Shown here: positions 31,295-38,713 of the stretch, piece by piece
How the letters are laid out: each line of letters begins with the position of its first letter
How positions within the stretch are numbered: position 1 is the stretch's first letter
DNA from: Candidatus Lambdaproteobacteria bacterium
Lineage (GTDB): Bacteria > SAR324 > JACQKK01
Length of the DNA: 38,713 nt
Assembly: GCA_016199125.1 (NCBI GenBank)
Contig: JACQHH010000096.1
Location: 1 to 38,713, forward strand
Reading direction: 5' to 3'
Program-made: the position numbers and the translations under genes
Notes under the pieces: model-generated
Told to the model about the DNA's origin: nothing
The model's input: the letters and a program-made list of their open reading frames with translations, nothing else
Database searches by the model: none

Positions 31295-32053
31295 ATGGCG
31301 ATTCGCGTAGTGGTGAATGGCGCCAAGGGCAACATGGGCCGCCAGGTGGTGGCGGCCGTGCAGGCCGATGCCGCGCTGAAGCTGGTGGGCCAGACCGACC
31401 TGGGCGACGACCTGGCCGCGACCCTCCGCTCCGCCCAGGCCCAGGTGGCGATCGACTTCACCGCGCCCGCCGCGGCCTTCGCCAATGCCTCGATCATCGT
31501 GGCCGCCGGGGTGCATCCGGTGGTCGGCACCACGGGCTTCACGCCCGAGGAGGTGGCCAGGCTGCAGGCGCAGTGCCGCGAGCGGAAGCTGGGCGGCGTG
31601 ATCGCCCCCAACTTTGCCCTGGGCGCCCTGCTCATGATGCGCTTCGCCGCCGAGGCGGCCAAGCTGCTGCCCCACGTGGAGATCATCGAGCTGCACCACG
31701 ACGGCAAAGCCGAGGCGCCCTCGGGCACGGCCATCGCCACCGCCGAGCGCATCGCCGCGGCCCGGCCCCAACGCCCGGCGCCGAAGGTGGAATCCAAGGA
31801 GCTGCAGCCCGGCGCCCGCGGGGCCCGGGGCTATGCCGTGCCCATCCACTCGGTGCGGCTGCCGGGCCACGTGGCGCACCAGGAAGTGATCCTGGGCGGG
31901 CTGGGCGAAACGCTGCGCATCCGCCACGACACCGTCAGCCGCGAGAGCTTCATGCCCGGCGTGCTGCTGGCCGTGAAAAAAGTGGTCTCCGCCACCGAAC
32001 TTTTCTACGGACTTGAGCCGCTGCTCTTCGACGGTTCCGACACGCCGGCCTGA
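31295..32053 (+). CDS. dapB: 4-hydroxy-tetrahydrodipicolinate reductase DapB (252 aa)
   Basis: DapB reduces hydroxytetrahydrodipicolinate in lysine/diaminopimelate synthesis. It has the N-terminal nucleotide loop VNGAKGNMGR, the VVGTTGFT strand-loop, and the active-site signature ELHHDGKAEAPSGTA with the two His and the Lys. The C-terminal part (ARGYAVPIHSVRLPGHVAHQEV) is also typical. Length is within the family range of about 250-270. The ATG at 31295 matches the start of the conserved first strand. It lies 114 bases after queF and six before the J-domain gene, on the same strand. Confidence 0.96.
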   Translation: MAIRVVVNGAKGNMGRQVVAAVQADAALKLVGQTDLGDDLAATLRSAQAQVAIDFTAPAAAFANASIIVAAGVHPVVGTTGFTPEEVARLQAQCRERKLGGVIAPNFALGALLMMRFAAEAAKLLPHVEIIELHHDGKAEAPSGTAIATAERIAAARPQRPAPKVESKELQPGARGARGYAVPIHSVRLPGHVAHQEVILGGLGETLRIRHDTVSRESFMPGVLLAVKKVVSATELFYGLEPLLFDGSDTPA

Positions 32054-32059
32054 CCCCTC

Positions 32060-33097
32060 ATGAAACCGACCCAGGGCCGGCGCCGCACGGCGCCCCGCGC
32101 CCGTCCCCTCCAGACCGCCGCCGCCTCCTCCGCCACGCGGGACTACACGCCCGAGGTGCTGCATTTCCTGGCCGAGCACCACGGCAAGATCCGCGTCGAC
32201 GGCAAGGGCGACTATTTCTACGAGCAGGTCTCGGCCGTCTCGCTGCACTTCCTGCTCAAGTCCAACCTGCCGTCCCGGGAGGTGCTGTGGCAGTGGTACA
32301 CGCACTTCGACCGGGAGCACGCCACCTCGATCTACCAGACCATCGGACCGCAGCACGACGAGGTGCTGCTGCGCATTCTGGAACGCTGCGATTTCCGCTG
32401 GGACCCCCAGCGCGTGCGCGAATCGGGGCTGGTCTTCCTGCCGCAGCACCGGCAGGAGGTGTACCTGGCCCTGGAAGATTTCCTCATGCAGCGCATCGAG
32501 GCCTACGAGACCATGGACGAGGCCGAGCTGGCCCAGGTGCTGCGGCCCGACGACACGTGGTCCGAGGAGCACCTGCGGCGTCTGATCCGCCGCATTCAGA
32601 CCCGCCCCTTCACCGCCGCCCAGCGCCAGACGGTCTACGACCAGTTCGAATCCGACTACCTGCGCGCCACGGCCCGCGTGATGTTGCAGGAGCTCTCCAA
32701 GGACAGCTTCTGGAAGCAGCCGCCGCCGGAGATGGAGGAGATCGAATCGCGGCTGATCGCGTTCGCGCGCAACATGGCCGGCGCCGCGCGGCGGCTGGGC
32801 GTGTACACTTCCCGCAGCGAATTCGAGCAGGCCACCCAGGCCCCCGGCAAGGACGCCCGCCGGCCGCACCGCGCCGCCGGCAACGGCCAGGGCCGTCCCC
32901 CGCCCTATGGCCGCAACGCCGCGCAGCACCAGAGCCACTACGAAGTGCTGGGCCTGGCCCCCGGCGCCTCGCTGCTGGACGTGAAGAACGCCTATCGCCG
33001 CAAGGTCAAGGAGACCCATCCCGATCAGGGCGGGACGGTGCAGGGGTTCCTCAGGCTGCAGGAAGCCTACGAGGTGCTGCTCACCGAGGTGTATTAG
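32060..33097 (+). CDS. Unknown protein with C-terminal J domain (345 aa)
   Basis: The last 60 residues are a J domain: HYEVLGLAPGASLLDVKNAY, then the HPD tripeptide in KETHPDQGG, then FLRLQEAYEVLL. J domains activate DnaK-type Hsp70 ATPase and bring in clients. The other 280 residues are helical and unknown to me; they include EVLWQWYTHFDREHAT and a long helical stretch with RPFTAAQRQTVYDQFESDY. There is a Gly/Arg/Pro-rich linker before the J domain (about 262-286). There is no G/F-rich region or zinc finger, so it is a class C (type III) J protein, probably recruiting Hsp70 to a specific client. The start is six bases after dapB, so it is likely cotranscribed. Confidence 0.88.
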   Translation: MKPTQGRRRTAPRARPLQTAAASSATRDYTPEVLHFLAEHHGKIRVDGKGDYFYEQVSAVSLHFLLKSNLPSREVLWQWYTHFDREHATSIYQTIGPQHDEVLLRILERCDFRWDPQRVRESGLVFLPQHRQEVYLALEDFLMQRIEAYETMDEAELAQVLRPDDTWSEEHLRRLIRRIQTRPFTAAQRQTVYDQFESDYLRATARVMLQELSKDSFWKQPPPEMEEIESRLIAFARNMAGAARRLGVYTSRSEFEQATQAPGKDARRPHRAAGNGQGRPPPYGRNAAQHQSHYEVLGLAPGASLLDVKNAYRRKVKETHPDQGGTVQGFLRLQEAYEVLLTEVY

Positions 33098-33243
33098 CGA
33101 GGCCACTTGCGGAGTAGGGAAGTCCACCCGGCGCGGTTCACCGTGGCGCCGCGGCGGCCGCCTTGCGACACCGACGCCGACCGGCCGCCACACGGGGCCG
33201 CCTTGCGGCGGTACCCTTGCAGGGTGCATTATGATAGTTGATA

Positions 33244-33259
33244 GGCTTGGCTCCAAGCC
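33244..33259. promoter_or_regulatory. Dyad in the purF leader
   Basis: ggcttgg and ccaagcc form a perfect seven-base inverted repeat with two bases between, about 60 bases before purF. Two small stems (gccgccttgcggc and acccttgcagggt) lie just upstream and may end the preceding transcript. The dyad could be an operator; no known purine repressor site is recognised. Confidence 0.3.
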
Positions 33260-33319
33260 AAATCACACCATATGCTCACGATCGACGAACGCCGGATCAC
33301 TTCGGGAGCGGCGCCTGCC

Positions 33320-34894
33320 ATGGATCGTCTAAGGGAAGAGTGCGGGATTGTCGCCGCCTATCAGATGGGCCAGCCCGAGCCCGGCTGCAACGTGGCGCCG
33401 GTGGTGGTGCGGGGGCTGCTGGCCCTGCAGAACCGGGGCCAGCTTTCCGCCGGCCTGACCAGCTACAATCCGCAGCGCGACCGCATCATCCAGACCCACA
33501 AGGAGCTGGGCACCGTGCACGAGGTGTTCCGGCTGAACAACCCCGCCAAGGGCTCGCGCATCATGGAGGAGTACGGCGGCGTCGCGGCCATCGGCCACAC
33601 GCGCTACGCCACCAGCGGCGCCGAGGACGATTCGCTGGCCCAGCCCTTCGAGCGCGTGCACGGCCGCATGTCCAAGTGGTTCGCCATCGGCTTCAACGGC
33701 AACCTGGCCAACTACGCTCATCTCAAGGCCCAGCTCGAGGCCAGCGGCTACCACATCACCTACCACACGGACACGGAGGTGATGATGCACTACATCAACC
33801 GCGAGATGCGCGGGGACGAGCCGCCGAATTTCGTGACCATGTTCCGCAACCTGAGCAAGGTCTTCGACGGGGCCTACAACATCACGTTCCTCAACGCCGT
33901 GGGCGACCTGGTGGTGGTGCGCGATCCGGTGGGCATCAAGCCCCTGTGCTACGGCGTGCGCGACGGGCTGCTGGTCGCCGCCTCGGAAAGCGTGGTGATG
34001 ACCAACCTGGGCATCGAGGACTACCGCACGCTCGAGCCCGGCGAGGTGCTCATCGCCAACCGCGACGGCTACCGCGTGGAGCGCTACGCCCCCGAAGGGC
34101 GCCGGGCCTACTGCTACTTCGAATGGGTCTACTTCTCCAACCTGGCCTCCAACCTGGAGGGGCGCTCGGTGTACAAGGTGCGCCACGCCATCGGGCGCGA
34201 GCTGGCGGAGATGGAGGCCCTGCAGGACAAGGAGGACTGCCTGGTGGTCTCGGTGCCGGAAACGGCCAACGCCGTGGCCAGCTCCTTCGGCTATCACCTG
34301 GGGCTGCCCGTGATGGAAGGGCTGCTGCGCAATCGCTACGTGGGCCGCACGTTCATCAACGGAGGCAACCGGGCCGAATCGGTGCGGCTCAAGTTCACGC
34401 CCCTGCGCGAGATCATCGAAGGCAAGCGCATCTTCCTGGTGGACGATACGCTGGTGCGCGGCAATACGCTGCGCCGGGTGGTGCGGGACATGAAGGAGTT
34501 CGGGCGGGCGCGCGAGATTCACGTGCGCATCGGCAATCCGCCCATCATGGGCCCCTGCTTCTACGGCATCGACATGCCCACGGTGACCGAGCTGTTCGCC
34601 CCGCACTACCTGGACGCCCCGCGCACGGGCGAGCTGCCCAAGGCGCTGCTGGAGCGCATGGCGCGCGACATCGGCGCCGACAGCCTGTCCTACCTGCCCG
34701 TGGCGCGCCTGCTCAAGGCGGTCGGGGTGCCGGAAAGCAGCCTGTGCATGGCCTGCCTCAACAGGGACTACCCCACGGCCACCGGCCGCGCGCGCTTCAA
34801 GGCCATGGCCCAGGCCGTCGGCCGCGAGGAGCCGCCCCCCAAGGCGCCCGCGGAACAGCCCGCCCCCGTCCACCGTCTGGCCGGCAACGGCTGA
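33320..34894 (+). CDS. purF: Amidophosphoribosyltransferase PurF (524 aa)
   Basis: PurF makes phosphoribosylamine from PRPP and glutamine, the first step of purine synthesis. The N-terminal glutamine amidotransferase has Cys8 in REECGIVAAY as the nucleophile after a short propeptide, plus HTRYATSG and GFNGNLANY. The C-terminal phosphoribosyltransferase has the PRPP loop FLVDDTLVRGNT. Four cysteines for a structural [4Fe-4S] cluster are visible, in AYCYFEW, GPCFYGID and LCMACLNRDYPT, as in the Bacillus-type enzyme. The ATG at 33320 gives the usual seven-residue propeptide; an in-frame ATG at 33272 lacks a ribosome site. The tail (about 495-524) is Pro/Ala-rich. The gene is transcribed alone and converges with the cyclase. 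Confidence 0.94.
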   Translation: MDRLREECGIVAAYQMGQPEPGCNVAPVVVRGLLALQNRGQLSAGLTSYNPQRDRIIQTHKELGTVHEVFRLNNPAKGSRIMEEYGGVAAIGHTRYATSGAEDDSLAQPFERVHGRMSKWFAIGFNGNLANYAHLKAQLEASGYHITYHTDTEVMMHYINREMRGDEPPNFVTMFRNLSKVFDGAYNITFLNAVGDLVVVRDPVGIKPLCYGVRDGLLVAASESVVMTNLGIEDYRTLEPGEVLIANRDGYRVERYAPEGRRAYCYFEWVYFSNLASNLEGRSVYKVRHAIGRELAEMEALQDKEDCLVVSVPETANAVASSFGYHLGLPVMEGLLRNRYVGRTFINGGNRAESVRLKFTPLREIIEGKRIFLVDDTLVRGNTLRRVVRDMKEFGRAREIHVRIGNPPIMGPCFYGIDMPTVTELFAPHYLDAPRTGELPKALLERMARDIGADSLSYLPVARLLKAVGVPESSLCMACLNRDYPTATGRARFKAMAQAVGREEPPPKAPAEQPAPVHRLAGNG

Positions 34895-35065
34895 TCCGTC
34901 CGCGTCGCTCCACGCGGCGCCCCCACGGCCGCGTTCCCTGCACACTCCCTGCAGACCCCCGGCAAACGTCGTGTTGGAAGCTCAGGCGGGAATCCGCCGC
35001 GGTGAGGTGTCGAGGCCCCACCGCGCGCGGCGGTGCAATGCGCGCCCTGTCGGCGGCGCGGGGCG

Positions 35066-37339
35066 CTACTTCTCCGTGGCCACGAACACGCCGTCCCAGT
35101 CGGGCGCCGGCGGTTTGGCCTTCATGTCGGAACAGCGCTTGAGATAGCGCGTGGCCGGCGGGTCGTCCGGAATGAACTTCAGCACGGCGTTGAAATACTT
35201 CTCCGCCTCGTCCCACTGCTGCTCGCGATAAAGCTGCAGGCCCTTGGCGAAGTAGGCAAAGCCCTTCTTCTGCTCCTCGGTCAGCTCGCCCTTGCGCGCC
35301 ACCAGCTCGTAGATGCGCACGGGGGTGTTGATCCCGATCACGCGGATCAGGTCCAGCTCCCGCACCTCCACGGCGTCCTTGGCCTGCTCGTAGGTGTATT
35401 CGCTCATGCAGGTGAAGGTGCCGTAGTTCTTGTTGGCGCCTTCCAGGCGGGCGGCCAGGTTCACCGAGTTGCCCATCATGGTGTAGTCGAAGCGCTTTTC
35501 CGACCCCATGTTGCCCACCACCATGGGCCCCGTGTTGAGGCCGATGCGGTTGAGAATCTTGGGCTTGCCCTCGTCCAGCCATTGCTGGCGCAGCACGGCC
35601 AGGCGCTTCTGCATGTCCAGGGACATCAGGCAGGCGCGCAGGGCATGGTCCTCGTAGGCCACCGGCGCTCCCACGAACGCGATGATGGCGTCGCCCTCGT
35701 ACTTGTCCACGGTGCCGCCGTAGTCCATCACGATGTTGCTCATTTCCGTGAGGTAGACGTTGAGCAGGGCCACCAGCTCCTCCGGCTCCAGCTTCTCGGA
35801 AATGGTGGAAAAGCCCTGCACGTCGGAGAAGAAGGCGGTCATCACGCGCCGCTCGCCCCCGAGCTTGAGGAAGTCGGGATTCTCCATGAGCTGGTTGATC
35901 ACGTCGGGCGACAGGTACTGCTTGAAGGCGCCGCTGATAAAGCGCTTGTCCTTGTCGGTCACCAGGAAGCGGTACAGGGTCACCGCGCCCCACACCACGA
36001 TCATCACCAGCACGACAAACACGGCCGAGGTCCAGCTCAGCCAGTTCATGACCATCCAGCGGTGCGCGAACACGTAGCCCACCAGCAGCGCCAGCGTCAG
36101 CAGCGAGCCGTAAATGCTCTTCAGGTTGGGCAGCGCCACCCCCAGCACGAGCCCGATGACCAGGATCAGCAGCGCCGTGAAGAAGTCGTTGGCGAAGCTG
36201 AGCTTGAAGTAGGAATCCGTGATGATGTTGTCCAGCAGCGTGGCGTGCACCTCGACCCCGGGGTAGGCCACTCCCACGGGCGTGGTGCGCAAGTCGAAAA
36301 TGCCCACCTCCGTGGCCCCCACCAGCACGATGCGCCCCTCCAGCTTCTCCTTGGGGATGTTGTGCTCGATGATGTCGTAGATGGAGTAGTGCGGAAACGT
36401 CTCCTGCGGCCCCTTGTAGTTGAGCAGGATGGAGCCGTCGAAGTTGGGGTAGATGGACTTGTTGCCGCCCAGGGCGATTTCCACGATGCCGGAGTTCTCG
36501 TCGGCCACGACGCTGATGCCGTCGGCGGCGAAGTAGTGCCGCAGGAGCTGCAAATCCAGCGAGGGATAGATGTTGTCCTTGTACTCGTAGAGCAGGTGCA
36601 CGCGCCGCACCGTGCCGTCCTCGGTGTCCGGCTGCATGTTGAAGAAGCCCGAGAGCGTGCCGCCCTTGTAGATCTTCTCGATGTTGGATTCCACCGCCTC
36701 GCCGATGGGGATGATCCCCTTGGCGATGGTGCCCTGCAGCAAGGAAATCTCCGACCCGGCAATGCGCGAGGCCGACGCGCGCAGATCCTCCTCCGCCTGG
36801 TGCGCCACCTGCTCCTTGCTGGTGAACAGGAAGTAGCCCAGGACGGAGTTGGGCTTCTTCTTCAGCATCTGCCCCAGTTGGGTGTCGCCGTCGAGCTGGG
36901 ATTTGTTCCGGTTCAGGTAGGTGATGAATTCCTGGGCGCGGCTGCCCGAAAAGCCCAGCTTGCGGAAATAGGACGCATAATCGTCGGTGACCTTGACGCC
37001 GGAGCCCTCTTCGGCCTCGGAAAACACGATGTCGAGCCCGATGGTGTTGACTTCGTAATAGTCGTTGAGGGCCTGCACCAGTTGCGCGATGCGCGCGCGT
37101 GGCCAGGGCCAGCGGCCGTAGCGGTCCACCGACTTGGTGTCGATGGTGGCGATGACCACCTCGGTGGTGTGGGGCTGCACTCCGCGCCCCTTCATGATGA
37201 AGTCCACCCACTTCTTGTCCAGCAGATTCAGGAAATTCCCGGTGGGATCCACCGTGCTGTAGAGAAACATCCCCAGAATCACGAAGGTGATCAGCAGGGA
37301 AAGCTTGAACCCTGACATCTTGAAGAAGGACTTCAGCAT
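35066..37339 (-). CDS. CHASE2-domain class III adenylate/guanylate cyclase with C-terminal TPR (757 aa)
   Basis: Layout: membrane helix 1 (11-30); periplasmic CHASE2 sensor (about 40-365); three membrane helices (about 385-403, 409-427, 433-456); cyclase catalytic domain (495-680); one TPR-like pair (690-725). Metal-binding Asp506 (FFSDVQGFS) and Asp550 (YEGDAIIAF) are present, as are Lys546 and Arg631. The position that usually recognises adenine with an Asp (GD-x-VN) is Asn624 here (MGNSVN), so the nucleotide choice deserves testing. The start at 37339 has GAGGA upstream. It would make cAMP in response to an external signal sensed by CHASE2, and the TPR may bind a partner. The class I phosphodiesterase at 25.8 kb could be its counterpart. 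Confidence 0.93.
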   Translation of the reverse strand: MLKSFFKMSGFKLSLLITFVILGMFLYSTVDPTGNFLNLLDKKWVDFIMKGRGVQPHTTEVVIATIDTKSVDRYGRWPWPRARIAQLVQALNDYYEVNTIGLDIVFSEAEEGSGVKVTDDYASYFRKLGFSGSRAQEFITYLNRNKSQLDGDTQLGQMLKKKPNSVLGYFLFTSKEQVAHQAEEDLRASASRIAGSEISLLQGTIAKGIIPIGEAVESNIEKIYKGGTLSGFFNMQPDTEDGTVRRVHLLYEYKDNIYPSLDLQLLRHYFAADGISVVADENSGIVEIALGGNKSIYPNFDGSILLNYKGPQETFPHYSIYDIIEHNIPKEKLEGRIVLVGATEVGIFDLRTTPVGVAYPGVEVHATLLDNIITDSYFKLSFANDFFTALLILVIGLVLGVALPNLKSIYGSLLTLALLVGYVFAHRWMVMNWLSWTSAVFVVLVMIVVWGAVTLYRFLVTDKDKRFISGAFKQYLSPDVINQLMENPDFLKLGGERRVMTAFFSDVQGFSTISEKLEPEELVALLNVYLTEMSNIVMDYGGTVDKYEGDAIIAFVGAPVAYEDHALRACLMSLDMQKRLAVLRQQWLDEGKPKILNRIGLNTGPMVVGNMGSEKRFDYTMMGNSVNLAARLEGANKNYGTFTCMSEYTYEQAKDAVEVRELDLIRVIGINTPVRIYELVARKGELTEEQKKGFAYFAKGLQLYREQQWDEAEKYFNAVLKFIPDDPPATRYLKRCSDMKAKPPAPDWDGVFVATEK

Positions 37340-37500
37340 GCAATTCCTCGGCGTCCGTGATGGTTGTATTCCCCGGGAAGGCGGGCGATTGCACCTCGAA
37401 CTGATTGCATAGCGCAATCCGGCCGGCTTGGCCAATCCTTATCGGCTTTTGCGGGCTCTCCCCCGGGCAAGGCCGAGGCGCCCGCCGCATGGGCGGGATG

Positions 37501-38064
37501 TCAAAAGACGCCGGGAATCAGTCGTTTTTTGTGCTCGAAGGCCGCGCGGTATTCCGGCACGCCCAGCAGATAAGCCTCCTCGCGCCGGATGCGCCAGGCC
37601 AGCACCAGCCCATTGGCCAGCGAGCCCAGCGCCGCGGTGACATAGGCGCCCAGCAGCAGGGGCACCACGGCGATTTCCACGATCACGGCCACGTAGTTGG
37701 GATGACGCACCAGGCGGAACGGCCCCGCCGTGACCACGGGCTGCCGGGTGCGCTCGATCAGCCGCACGTTCCAGTGCTCCTGCATCACCGCCAGCACCCA
37801 GAAGCGCAGGGCCAGCGCCGCCATCCACAGCAGCAGCGCGGGCAGGAACAGGGCCCCGGGGAACGGATACGCGCGCAGCCAGGTTTCCAGCAGGCTGCCG
37901 CTCAGCCAGCCGGCGTGCACGGCCACCATCACGGGATAGATCGGTTCGGGAATGGGCACGGCCGTGCCCTCGGTCTGGGCCGCCCGCAACTGGCGCCAGG
38001 AATAGGCCAGCTCCCAGCCGCGCAGCAGGGCCACCGCCAGCAGGATCAGGTGATGGTAGGACAT
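37501..38064 (-). CDS. Isoprenylcysteine carboxyl methyltransferase family membrane protein (187 aa)
   Basis: About five hydrophobic helices are visible. The conserved methyltransferase core GPFRLVRHPNYVAV and the C-terminal RREEAYLLGVPEYRAAF motif (an E-x-x-L...Y segment) are typical of the ICMT/PEMT family. These membrane enzymes use S-adenosylmethionine to methylate carboxyl or amino groups of lipids or small molecules; bacterial substrates are mostly unknown. The ATG at 38064 is the obvious start. It is on the same strand as the cyclase, but separated from it by 161 bases, and probably has a separate role. Confidence 0.88.
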   Translation of the reverse strand: MSYHHLILLAVALLRGWELAYSWRQLRAAQTEGTAVPIPEPIYPVMVAVHAGWLSGSLLETWLRAYPFPGALFLPALLLWMAALALRFWVLAVMQEHWNVRLIERTRQPVVTAGPFRLVRHPNYVAVIVEIAVVPLLLGAYVTAALGSLANGLVLAWRIRREEAYLLGVPEYRAAFEHKKRLIPGVF

Positions 38065-38182
38065 CGGCCATTTTCCCGCTGACGGCGTGGAATGCGGAGG
38101 GTGGGGCAGAGGCCGGCCGGCACGTGACCCGCGGGCGCGGATTCGTGCACGGCGCCGTGTCGTGGCCCGCCCGCATCCCGGC

Positions 38183-38713
38183 TCAGGCCGACGTGACCAG
38201 CTCGGGCACCAGCAATTCGACGTGGTAGGCGGACTTGAGCCGGTCCAGCTCGGTGTTCATGTAGTACTGCTGCAGCTCCTGCTCCACGGCCTGGGCCGCG
38301 GCCCGGCGCTGCTTGTCGGCCTCCGTGCCGGTGGGCATGGCGCGCTTGCGCAGGTGCAGCAGGTAGACCTTGCCCTCGGCCACGCTGATGCCGAAGGAGC
38401 GCTCCGGCGTCAGCCCCAGGGCCACGCGCTGAAAATCGCGGTTGGCGCCCAGCTCGCCCAGGTTGGCATCGGCCGCGGAGAATTCCGCCTGCTTGAGAAA
38501 CAGGGTGTGCCTGGCGGCGAACGCCTTGAAGTCTTCGCCGCTCTTCAGCGTGGGCAGCGCGGCCTGGCCCGTCTCCTGCGCGGCCTGAGCCCCCTTCTGC
38601 GCGCGCACCTGCTCGGCGGCCTGCTGGCGCACGGCTTCCAGGGGCTTGACGAAGGCGTCCTTGCGCTCGGCCACCTGGAAGAACACGTGTCCCTGCACGG
38701 GGTTGCGGCGCAG
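38183..38713 (-). CDS. PpiD-like periplasmic foldase, C-terminal part (partial, 5' end cut)
   Basis: The last 176 residues of a longer protein, open at the right window edge. It begins in a segment like the end of a parvulin-type isomerase domain (QGHVFFQVAERKDAFVKPLEAVR), followed by a helical region and a second small domain with FGISVAEGKVYLLHLRKR, then a long helix and the C-terminus. This order matches the end of PpiD, an inner-membrane-anchored chaperone that helps outer-membrane proteins leave the Sec channel. The catalytic domain and the N-terminal anchor are outside the window, so the family call is from this part alone. SurA-like proteins are an alternative. Confidence 0.75.
   Translation of the reverse strand: MRRNPVQGHVFFQVAERKDAFVKPLEAVRQQAAEQVRAQKGAQAAQETGQAALPTLKSGEDFKAFAARHTLFLKQAEFSAADANLGELGANRDFQRVALGLTPERSFGISVAEGKVYLLHLRKRAMPTGTEADKQRRAAAQAVEQELQQYYMNTELDRLKSAYHVELLVPELVTSA

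Noticed and set aside
34797-37490. An 897-codon open frame on the minus strand
   Set aside because: It is a shadow of the cyclase and purF region in another frame; the translation is low-complexity His/Gly/Arg-rich and the cyclase frame has all motifs.

Overview
The window is high-GC, densely coded DNA from a Gram-negative bacterium. An apolipoprotein N-acyltransferase, a lipoprotein, an OmpA-type stator protein, an outer-membrane barrel and a periplasmic PpiD-like foldase all point to a double membrane. The gene mix suggests a proteobacterial or deltaproteobacterial-type lineage: eukaryote-type citrate synthase, box-pathway benzoate genes, an EF-G-like GTPase, a class I cyclic-nucleotide phosphodiesterase and a CHASE2 adenylate cyclase. 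I cannot place it further by eye. No rRNA, intact tRNA, CRISPR array or replication origin was seen.

Left part (1-5673, all minus strand): one tightly coupled operon, read right to left. It encodes a MotA-like channel subunit, a MotB-like peptidoglycan-binding subunit, an outer-membrane barrel with a CsgG/LpoB-like front domain, a lipoprotein with TPRs, and three related secreted proteins. The last is cut by the window edge. Two of the secreted proteins end in the same TPR module as the lipoprotein, and all three carry a domain resembling the ring-building part of FliF. No flagellar gene is visible. This looks like an uncharacterised proton-driven, envelope-spanning machine and is the main finding.

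Middle part: citrate synthase (6056-7234), a REP-like repeat pair, a DapF homologue with both catalytic cysteines replaced by serine, Lnt, and an unknown two-helix membrane protein. A patch with mobile-DNA signs (11.96-12.93 kb) follows, with a dihydrofolate-reductase-family gene and an IS5-type transposase remnant. Next is an aerobic benzoate module: boxC and boxB on the minus strand, and the benzoyl-CoA-sensing regulator boxR divergent from them, with two candidate BoxR operator sites between. After that come an alpha/beta hydrolase, a secreted protein of unknown function and an exported SNase-type nuclease.

Right part: an old-yellow-enzyme relative, a stand-alone EF-G-like GTPase, an unknown helical protein, the class I phosphodiesterase, and a long acyl-CoA dehydrogenase resembling methylsuccinyl-CoA dehydrogenase. 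Then comes a plus-strand run of FAD reductase, fabI, queF, dapB and a C-terminal J-domain protein, followed by purF. On the minus strand are a CHASE2 adenylate cyclase, an isoprenylcysteine-methyltransferase-family membrane protein, and the C-terminal end of a PpiD-like isomerase cut by the right edge. A cyclase that makes cAMP and a phosphodiesterase that could remove it lie about 8.5 kb apart, so cyclic-nucleotide signalling is likely in this organism.
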